From Siphonodentalium dalli (lineage: Eukaryota > Mollusca > Scaphopoda > Gadilida > Siphonodentaliidae), in the NCBI GenBank assembly GCA_032622095.1, contig CP136062.1:13421710-13485709 (forward strand): DNA of 64,000 nucleotides. Direction: 5' to 3'. The notes beneath the pieces were generated by a model. That model did no database searches. It worked only from the letters and a program-made list of their open reading frames with translations, and was not told the origin of the DNA. The position numbers were made by a program, and so were the translations under genes. This document shows positions 55,911-64,000 of the stretch, piece after piece. Positions within the stretch are counted from its first letter, which is position 1. Each line of letters opens with the position of its first letter.

Positions 55911-56876
55911 CCCCTGTCACACTCAGGACGGAGCTTGCATTGCGCTGCAAAAGTATCAAAGCGCCCACCTAAACGCACTAAGGTCTCCAAGAACCGATCG
56001 GTGACGCAGTGGACACTGGATACGACGGACGAGGGTCTGCGTTCTGGCCAAGGCGTAATAAGCTTACTGCAGTTGCAGAAAAATTCTTGCTGCGACCACG
56101 AGTAGCTTGTAACCGTCCTTGCTACGTCAACGGGGTGCTCACGTTTCTCGCTTTGCGCTTTCAGAGCGCCGCGCTTGTTTTGTGCATGCACAAAACAAGC
56201 GCGGAGTATCGGCGTTCTGACCAAGGCGTAATAAGCTTACTGAAGTTGCAGGGGAATTCTTGCTGCGACCACGAGTAGCTTGTATTCGTCATTGTTACGT
56301 CAACGGGGCGCTCATGTCGTTTGCTTAGCGCTTTCGTGGCGACGGTACTGTGCCTGGTCAGAACGCCGAACCTCTGCGCTTGTTTTTGTGCGATCACGGG
56401 GACCCTCTCCCGACCTAGCCACTGCGTCACCAATCGGTTCTTGGATACCTTAGTGCGCTTTTCTTGGCGCTTTGATAATTGTTCAGCGCAATGCAAGCGC
56501 CGGCCTGATCGTAGTGGAGTGTGACAGTGGTTTTATCGGACAGCTAATCTATTGCGGAGTGTTGGGTATATTCCCCACAACCTAAAAACTGACTATGACC
56601 GGATAACGCAGGAGATGCTATTTATACTCTACGCGCCCGCACATAGAACCTTTTGCAAACTTATTGAGAACGTACTAGCAACACAATAACAGCGACTTGA
56701 GCGCACCAAGGACTAGAGAAAACACAGCGACAAAGTACATGTATGAACGCAATGGAAGCACACTTTGTGTTAACAGTTTGACAATTTTGGACAGTTTTCC
56801 GAGCTCCTCATGCGTGTTACTCATATTTTGGTACCTGTTCAGCGCAATACAATCGCCGGCCTGAGTGTGACAGGGG
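55911..56876. mobile_element. DNA transposon or MITE with CCCCTGTCACACTCAGG ends
   Basis: The first 17 bp, CCCCTGTCACACTCAGG, are the exact reverse complement of 56,860-56,876. A second, inner right end (gagtgtgacagtgg at 56,517-56,530) pairs with the left end over about 110 bp, so a 620-bp element may be nested in or fused with a 966-bp one. Inside are a palindrome (cttgttttgtgcatgcacaa at about 56,172) and a direct duplication of about 100 bp (56,046-56,143 and 56,219-56,316). No transposase. No clear target duplication. It ends only 43 bp from the TSP1 signal-exon donor. Confidence 0.7.
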
Positions 56877-56919
56877 TTTTACTGGAAGCATATAACTCCA
56901 TACATGTACGTTAACTTAC

Positions 56920-57058
56920 ATCCAGATCTGATGTTAATATCTGTTCGTTTGTGTCCGGTGTCGTTATCTGTTCCACTGTGTGTATTATGATTATTTGACA
57001 CTCCACCTTCCCCGGTCGTTATGACCACCAAACACATGATTAGAACAACTGTGAACAT
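56920..57058 (-). CDS. Signal-peptide exon (probable first coding exon of the TSP1 gene)
   Basis: ATG at 57,058. The product starts MFTVVLIMCLVVITTG, a hydrophobic signal peptide with no early charge, then a short Asn/Thr/Asp-rich linker with NNHN and DND runs, ending DINIRSG. The donor is GGAT|GTAAGT, which leaves phase 1, the same phase as all four TSP1 exons downstream on this strand. An acceptor-like ttccattccag|G lies just before the ATG, so a 5' UTR exon may exist upstream. Membership in the TSP1 gene rests on strand, phase and order. The nearest possible promoter seen is at about 59.2 kb. Confidence 0.55.
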
Positions 57059-57099
57059 AATGGACCTGGAATGGAATATGTTGATGTATAGTAGAGTCA

Positions 57100-58690
57100 A
57101 AATAACTTGTGAAGTTGTCAGGCTGATACATGCATCTGCAAGGAAGGATTATTAAGTTTAGGACGTTCTCGTTTGTGACGATTTACCCACTAATAGTACG
57201 GTTAGCTGAAACAAACTTCCTTGGGGGGTCTTTGTTCAGCGGCGGCCATTTTTTATTTTAAAAAAATGAAATGAATTTTTTTCTTTAATTTCAATTTTGA
57301 ATAAAAATTTGAAGAAACGAGTTATAGTTAATTTTGGAAGCCTTTATTCAGCGTCGGTGGGCCAGCCGGAATTTGTGGCAATTTAATGTTGAACCACCCC
57401 CATATCAGCCATATGTTATCGCCATAGATTTATTGAAGACAAACAACCCCATAAAGCAGGTCACCCAAAAGAACGGGTGTTTTTTTCCGAATGCTTCAAG
57501 AAAATCGTCCACATTTCAGAAAACTGAATAATGAATGATACCCACCAGTGAAACTTTGCCAGAAAAAAATACGATGCTGGTAAAGCCAGTCCTGTGGCTA
57601 ATTCCTAACGTATTTGTCAACACTTTTGGTATTAACAATTACTACATCATACCATAAAAATTATATCTACTTGGAAGGAAGCAAGTGCTGGTTGCTCTGG
57701 ATTTGCCTGCCATTTGGAGACGAAAACTGTTGTGTTTCCCGAAGACGACGACCGATGATAGTACAAATATGCACCTCTGCCATATGAAAATGGCAAGCCA
57801 GACAACAGTGACCCCCTTTTGTAAATATATGTATATATGTTAATTAGTTAATGCTCTGTATTCGTCACTTAATTGTGACATTGAGTTAAATAAACAATCA
57901 ACCTCTAATCACACTGGAGATCCGTGAACTCGATTACCGGTTACGCAAACTAAGTACAACGGTAATTTTTTTAATTTTCACGTCGAAGCTACTACACACA
58001 ACCGATGAGTATTAAACAAAACAATGATATTATCCATATCAGATTAATTAAAAAACGTGTGAGAATGAACCATCTATCGGAAGAATTTATCCATTGCCGA
58101 AACAATGTCTTAATCGTGTCACAAAAGAGATTTATATACCTTATTTCTTGAATAATTTTCAAGTTCACGATTTCAATCGTTAGGTGAGACCCTGTCGGCT
58201 GTTCGCTGAATGTATGTTATGTGTCTCCAAATAGGCTAGCATCTCAGCATATTTATATGTTGAACCCAGTTGTTATAACAAGGTGAAAGGCATGTATACA
58301 GTATGCATTTTGAAATCCAGTATCATTTATGCAAGAACTCGTACAACGGTTTCGAACACCACGCACTTAGGTTAAGCAAACATGTTTAATAACACGCACA
58401 CCGGTTTTCAATATTAGAAAAAAATATTAAACCTCCATAAAATGGTCATAGAATATATACCTAAGGGGTTTCAGTGTTATGAGCACACAAGGCGCATTGG
58501 TTTAAACAATAGAGTCAGCACTGTGCCTTTCATATAACTGCATAAAAAGACGTCCATTAATTTTAGTGGACAATTTTACTAAACAGTCAGTAAATTGGTG
58601 TGTGAATGCATTGCGCAATGCCCAGAAATGCACAAATTTATGTGACGAGATCAAGACTCCCATATAAAAGAGCACAATTGTAATACCATG
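57100..58690. other. Upstream region with no confirmed gene
   Basis: A YY1-like gcggcggccatttt lies at 57,238. Plus-strand frames (57,334-57,531 and one ending about 57,750) show no domain. An AATAAA at 57,890-57,895 could end a plus-strand transcript. The rest is AT-rich and featureless. Confidence 0.35.
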
Positions 58691-58694
58691 ACTT

Positions 58695-59060
58695 GTTACT
58701 ACAATGGTACTACCGTGGTACTATCATGGTACTACCGTGGTACTACCATGGTAGTGTCGCACTAACATGGTACGATAAGTGACATTTACCATGTTACTAC
58801 CATGATACATTGGAACTCTACTAGGGTAGGGGCCTACTTTACCATAATACTATAATGGCAGTTTGATACGACCATGTCAGTATAGTACTACCACGGTATA
58901 CTACCATGGTACAACCAATTTAAATTGATATATGCCATGTACTATACCATGAAACTGTACTAAAGTACTCTACCATGATTTTGGTTACAGTTGGTACTAC
59001 CATGTGTAGTATGGTATACTACCCCGCATGGTATTACCACGGTAAAGTGATAACTACCAT
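58695..59060. repeat. CCATGG-rich degenerate repeat cluster
   Basis: Over 20 variants of 'tactaccatggta' on both strands (the core is self-complementary), such as ccatggtactaccgtggtac. Spacing is about 10-20 bp at first and looser to the right. Confidence 0.75.
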
Positions 59061-59198
59061 TGTACTACCATGGAATGTACATACTATAGGGCAAACTACA
59101 GTGCTACAGTTGATGCCGTTGTAAAGTGTCTTTTGTTATATTAGGCTAGATTATTCTACAATATAATTAGACCAGGGAATATATACAACGGGAAGGTT

Positions 59199-59252
59199 CA
59201 CTTCCTATTGGCTAAACGTAATGCATGACGTCGCCAGCATCCGCCATTCTGG
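59199..59252. promoter_or_regulatory. Promoter-like cluster: ETS, CCAAT, CRE, YY1
   Basis: CACTTCCT (59,199-59,206), inverted CCAAT (59,207-59,211), TGACGTC (59,226-59,232) and CCGCCATTCTGG (59,241-59,252) lie within 54 bp. This is the densest promoter-like group in the window. It could start the TSP1 gene (minus) with a 5' UTR intron, or an unknown plus-strand gene. Confidence 0.35.
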
Positions 59253-59259
59253 TTACTGC

Positions 59260-61438
59260 AGCGCTATTCGCCTTGTGTGTAAACAAAATCTAAATAGTAG
59301 GCCTATATATGAATAAACAATCAGACAAAAAGCAACAGTTGTGACTATATATCATACTTTAACCCACCTACGTGAACAATATTTATTTTGAAGCAAATGA
59401 GTATTTATTTCAACCAAATTACGCTGTCTTTCTTGCAAATTTAAATTTTCGTTTGAAATATTGAAACATATACTTAAAATAAAATTCATTTGGAAACATT
59501 AAAGAATACGTCCATGCTTGTGGGCTCTGGCGGCTATGAAGAGTCAAAAGTGTCAAAGTGAAAGTGTGGGTGGACCCCTGTGACATTTTACACAATTCTG
59601 AGGCTTCTCAAGTCAATAACATAAATGCTAGTTCAAGTAGTTGCTATGTAGTAATGTACATTAATTAGGCTGCACTAGCTACACCCTTAGTCATTGCTAC
59701 ATTAATAATTTAATATTTGGAATCAAATACTTAGTCATTTCAAGCATTACCCATTAAAACAAGAATTATGATAATATCAAATATTTAATTGTATAATATA
59801 GATTTATAAATAGGCTACATGTGATTTTTTTTGTGTTATGAAGAAAGATTAATTAATTAGTGAGTGTTCAAACATTTACAGGCTATATACATGTATTTTA
59901 CTCATGTTGAGCCTTGCATAGTCCTTGCGTTCATGGTATATAAGAACTCAGAGAATGAGAATTTGAGAAATTTAGGCTAAATATGCTTCTTTTTTATTTT
60001 AATATAACAAAGATTGAAATTTTCACAAACATCAAGGCAATAAATTTTTTTAACTACATCAAAATTTCCCAAATAAACAGAGGGGGGGGGGGTGAAAAAC
60101 AAATTCCGGCACGTATGCCGGGGTGGGTGGGTGGTCAAAGCCACCAACAAGCATTTTTTTAAAGTGTTTTGGCAATGAGTTGGGCTTCAAAACCACTTTG
60201 AATGAGATAAATAATGTAATTCTAACTGGTAAACTGACTACAGGCAGTTATCATGTTGTATTTTGTTGCAAATGTTTAAACCCAAGATGGCCGCTGGCAG
60301 CCATGTTTTTTTGGCCGAATGACCTCAAAATGACTCATTCCTATTTACATGTCCATGTTAACATCCATGATAAATAGTATGCACAGAAATTCATATACAG
60401 CTGTTTACAGGGAATTTCCCCCCGCAAATCTCTGTTTTAGTGTTAAAAGGGGGGTGGGTGTCAAAAAATGGTCGGAAAAAACTGCCGAAAACGGAAAAAA
60501 ATTGGCGGTGGGGGTGGGTGGGTACAAAAAATGATCGAAAGGGAAAAAATACCATACGTGTCTGAAATTTTTTTCCGACCCCCCCCCCCCCTGAAATAAA
60601 CTCATATTAATAATGATGTATATGACCCAGGGATGCTATAATTTATAAATTCTTGAATAAATACTGGGTATTGTAAGTTATGTTTGCCAATATATGTTAC
60701 ATACCAGTAGGCATGTAGTGTAGCCATGAATATAAGAACATAATGTCATCGGTTATTTTTGCCAAACATAGAGGATGATTGTATCTCCATGTCACCTCAT
60801 AATAATTGACACCATAAAATGTAAATTAATCATGATTGCGTGACACATATCTATCACAGTGTAAGTACCGGTACCACACCATTTGCTGAAAATGACACAA
60901 TATTATATATAATAGTGGTGTATTTGCTAATTACAGAACTTTAAAATTATTGTTTCCCCATACCATAGACTATATTTAAGAGTAGGCGGGTATATGGGAG
61001 GCCCTATTCACATTTATTATTTATTTGATCATTTGCGCTTAACTGCAAATATTTGTCTATCAATCTATTTGCGCTTAAGCACAAATAATTTGCTCTTAAG
61101 CGCAAACACATAACATTTCCTTACATCCCTCTGATGTGAATGATTGAGTCCAAAACATATTATATCATCATGGGCCCATAGCATTAGTAGTAGCCCCATA
61201 CAGACTGGGAAGTTGAGTGGGAAAAATCCATATGCATATCAGCATCTCTGTCCCTGGTGTCCCAAGAATTGCACAGATATATACCATTTCCATAAATAAG
61301 GAATTAGGGGTTACTGGGGGTTTGATTCCCTCATATGGTGTACTTATTGACTTGAAATAGGGGGGAAAAAACCTATTTTCATAATATCAGCTTACCTGTC
61401 CTCAAGAATTTGTGTCTCCTTCCCAGCTATATAGTATA
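59260..61438. other. Intergenic sequence with G-rich and GCTTAAG repeats
   Basis: G runs at 60,082-60,133 (ggggtgggtgggtgg) and 60,505-60,521, and a C run at 60,579, could form quadruplexes. GCTTAAG-type repeats are at 61,020-61,110. Unsupported open frames only. Confidence 0.4.
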
Positions 61439-64000
61439 CTAGCAGGGTTACCCGTCGTTGCCCAGGTTAATGCAATGAGAAACCCTCTGTATGCTGTGGA
61501 TATTTGTTGGGGATAGAGAATGCTCTTGCTTAAAAGTGTTATACGTTTTCTCATAAAATGTATATTCAAATAGCATCATAAAACATGATTATTACAGTCA
61601 TGGGATATAAGTAGTGGCTCACCTTGTCAATTGTCATTCTGTTTGTCGCGATTAATCCGTTCCAACAATATTGAAGTATGTATTTATTTACAACTGCGTA
61701 TACATTAGACGTTATAATATGATACATGAACATCATAAACACATTAGTTCGATAAAAGATGATAATTGGGTTTTAAATATTGAGATGTATCAATCAATTT
61801 AGTGGGTTGGACTAAGTTCTCGAGGACACCTGGCTATCTCCATGAAGATACAGATGTTTCAAAGAAATTTCCAGGTGCTTCTCTGTTCATGGTGCTATAT
61901 ATTGGCTAAATATTCTCAGTTTAGACAAAATGTTGATGCGCATAATTATTAGCTACATGTGCCAGGCACAGAGCCAGATTTTGAGTTGTTTATATCAGTC
62001 GAGGAGTCTGTTATAAAACTCATTACAGATGTGCAGTATTGGGAGGATCCTGAGTAGTCTTATGCTACTAACTGCATTTTCTTGTATATCAGAAGAAACT
62101 ATATTTGACTGCACACTGTGGCCACTATTTTTTAACAGGCCTTCCATATCTCTTGACAAATTGTACCTTTTTTGTGGAAACTGTATTCAATGGAACAGAC
62201 TGCATTTTGTTATAATATATATGCAATCCTCTGACGATTCGGGGTCTCTCAGTTTGCACGAATATATGTATCTCTTCAATAGAATGATAAATATACGTTT
62301 AATGCTTCTTCTATGTATCTCTTTTTGCTAGCTCATTTTGTGAATGCCCTGCCTGCTATTCCCATATAAATATGACAGTTAAGAAGATATAATTGTTCAT
62401 ATGACTTAAGTGGGTCACCATATGTCGGGATTGTGAAATGTGAACTTTCAAAACTACTTAATGGTATGAAGATGGCCTGGGTGACTGTATATAACTTATA
62501 TGTGTATAAAGGCGAATAGCAATCTTATCAATGATAGTGCATATCCGCTCGCCATCCGCGACGCAAACGACACCAAATGTGATTTAATTCATGGTATTTC
62601 ATTAGAGAAAAACGTGTATGAATTCGGTGGAAATTGGTGCCAAATAAATTTGTACCAGCGTTTGCCTCTTTTGACATATTTAAACCACTCCCATTAGACT
62701 CATGGAGGCATGATATACTGGCGATGATTATATATATGTTTGGTGGAAATCAGCAACTAAACAAATTCTGAGAATATATATGACCCATATCTCTCACCCA
62801 ACCGACAGCAATTTGACGTCTTTAAATCACACGATGATATTCCTCGTATCATAGAGAAGAATAATATATATCAATTTGGTGGAAATCTGGTCTAAAATAG
62901 TTTATTAAATCAATTGTTGATGCAACGTTGACTCGAACAACGCCATATTGCGAAGGTGATTATGTATTCGTTTGGTGGAAATCGGCGACAAAACTATATC
63001 ACGATATATTTTTAATTTTGCCGACCTCCCCCTGTTCTTCCCCTGACACCAACAGCGTCATTTTAGAAAATGTTTACCCGCACCATTATCTTCCTTGTAA
63101 ACAGTTACCCCTCTTAGAACGCCTTGGTGCCATCTCGATTGTACCGCGTAAAGTTATATATAGAACGCACACAGACAGACAGACAGACAAACAGACAGGA
63201 CGATTTGATTTTTTGTATCATTTGAGAAGAACGTGTCTGAATCTGATGGTAATTAGTACTAAAAATATTTTGTATCAATCTTGGTGACACTCCCGTCCCT
63301 ATGTCAGTCCCAAGTGGCACACACTAAGACTCATTAGAGATTAGCGATGCATATATATGAAATTGGTGGAAATTGGCGAGTATACAAATTCGTATCAAAT
63401 TTAAGGTCCCCATATCTCTCACCCATATGGTGTATCTAAACGACACGATAAGATTCCTCGTAACACAGAGAAGAATATGTATCATTCTGGTGGAAATCGG
63501 CACTAAACATATAGCTATAATTTGGTGTGTCCCTCTCATCTCTTTACACAACTGACTCGAATGGCCCAACTTAAACTTAAACCACACGATTATACTCCTG
63601 ATATCATGGAGATGATTGTTTATAAGTTTGGTGATAATCGGCGACTAAACAATTTTTTTTATCAAATTTGGTGCCAATCCACGCCCCCATCTCTCAAACA
63701 AACAGCACCACTATGGCATCTTTAAATCACACGATTAGATTCCTCGTATCTTGGATAAGAACGTGTATCAATTTGGTGGAAACTGGTGCAAAAAAATTGT
63801 GCATCAATTTTGGTGCCCCTGTCCCTTTCAGTGCAACCCTGACTCGAATGAGGCCACATTTGACAGATATAAGCAACACCATTAGACTCCTCATACCGGT
63901 GCGCAGTTACAGCTAAAATGCCGCAAAAAAAGTTGCTCTGAAAAAAATGAATAATTTGATAGTATTAAACTAAGATCGCGGTAAACAAAGGAAATCTTCG
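61439..64000 (-). mobile_element. Second Helitron-like element (3' end seen, 5' end beyond the window)
   Basis: CTAGCAGGGTTACCCGTCGTTGCCC at 61,439 is a diverged form of the array termini (CTAG, short spacer, GC hairpin on the minus strand). From about 62,500 to the window end lie degenerate tandem units of about 140 bp with tttggtggaaatcggc and cgattagactcctcgta-like blocks (62,630, 62,742, 62,880, 62,974, 63,366, 63,489, 63,632 and 63,776). An acagacagacagacag block is at 63,171. No coding sequence. Confidence 0.4.

Larger units (their letters stand above)
16782..57058 (-). other. Probable secreted multi-TSP1 gene spanning about 40 kb (five exons seen)
   Basis: Five minus-strand exons share orientation and reading phase: signal peptide (56,920-57,058), then TSP1 modules at 41,463-41,630, 38,452-38,622, 18,918-19,085 and 16,782-16,955. 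Every observed splice boundary is phase 1, so the exons can join in any number without breaking frame, as is usual for shuffled extracellular modules. Implied introns are about 15.3, 2.8, 19.4 and 2.0 kb. Products of this type are secreted or cell-surface adhesion or matrix proteins. I cannot tell which family (thrombospondin-like, hemicentin, SCO-spondin or properdin types), since no other domain is seen and the 3' end may lie past the window. Exons with weak motifs may be missed, and one-gene status is inferred. Confidence 0.5.

Noticed and set aside
55868-56496. Overlapping frames of 89-118 residues
   Set aside because: They lie inside the CCCCTGTCACACT transposon and mirror each other through its inverted repeats. 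No transposase motif.
62029-62331. 100-residue plus-strand frame with hydrophobic start
   Set aside because: It sits in an AT-rich element body, with no signal-peptide logic after the first 15 residues, no splice signals and no domain.
1-64000. tRNA, rRNA or snRNA genes
   Set aside because: I saw no cloverleaf with A and B boxes and no rRNA or snRNA core sequence by eye; a covariance-model scan would be needed to exclude them.

Overview
This window is eukaryotic nuclear DNA. It has split genes with GT/AG introns, secreted thrombospondin type-1 (TSP1) modules on single exons, and very heavy repeat content. The dispersed repeats carry 'ggccataactcc', 'accaaatttggttccgat' and acagacagacag blocks of the kind common in lophotrochozoan, especially molluscan, genomes. 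A marine mollusc or close relative is my inference; nothing in the window proves it.

Layout. (1) 1-16,595 is a head-to-tail array of about 18 non-autonomous elements with Helitron-like termini, read on the minus strand: 5' TC, a GC hairpin near the 3' end, CTAG at the 3' end, and an A|T target. Many units hold a 122-bp tandem repeat that contains the palindrome GCGCATGCGC, the core of the NRF-1 consensus. (2) 16,782-57,058, minus strand, holds five exons of one probable secreted TSP1 gene: a signal-peptide exon and four TSP1 exons. All observed boundaries are phase 1. (3) The roughly 19-kb intron between two TSP1 exons is filled by a 54/61-bp satellite (about 19,961-37,930). Three separate blocks interrupt it: a 5.1-kb palindromic element, a 1.9-kb unclassified block with an internal duplication, and a 5'-truncated non-LTR retrotransposon. 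(4) 38.6-57 kb is intronic sequence with MITEs and foldbacks, a 66-bp and a 45-bp minisatellite, and two possible small genes. (5) 57-64 kb has a promoter-like cluster, several low-order repeats and a second, diverged Helitron-like element.

The most notable object is the palindrome at 21,983-27,115. Its arms of about 2.5 kb meet at a short loop, and it is bounded by a clean 6-bp target-site duplication (CATTAT). Each arm carries a Bcl-2-like gene with recognisable BH1 and BH2 motifs, an acidic mini-ORF, a Cys-rich ORF and a single C2H2 finger followed by polyglutamine, all transcribed outward from the centre. Subterminal sequence holds a p53-type response element, an E-box and iterated short repeats. 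The left-arm Bcl-2-like and finger genes are open; the right-arm copies carry a frameshift and stop codons. The 6-bp duplication and long terminal inverted repeats (TIRs) fit a Polinton/Maverick/adintovirus-like or IS3EU-like integration, but no integrase, polymerase or capsid gene is present, so the family is unresolved.

Most long open frames in the window are by-products of tandem repeats whose period is a multiple of three (54, 66, 45 and 69 bp). I do not treat them as genes.
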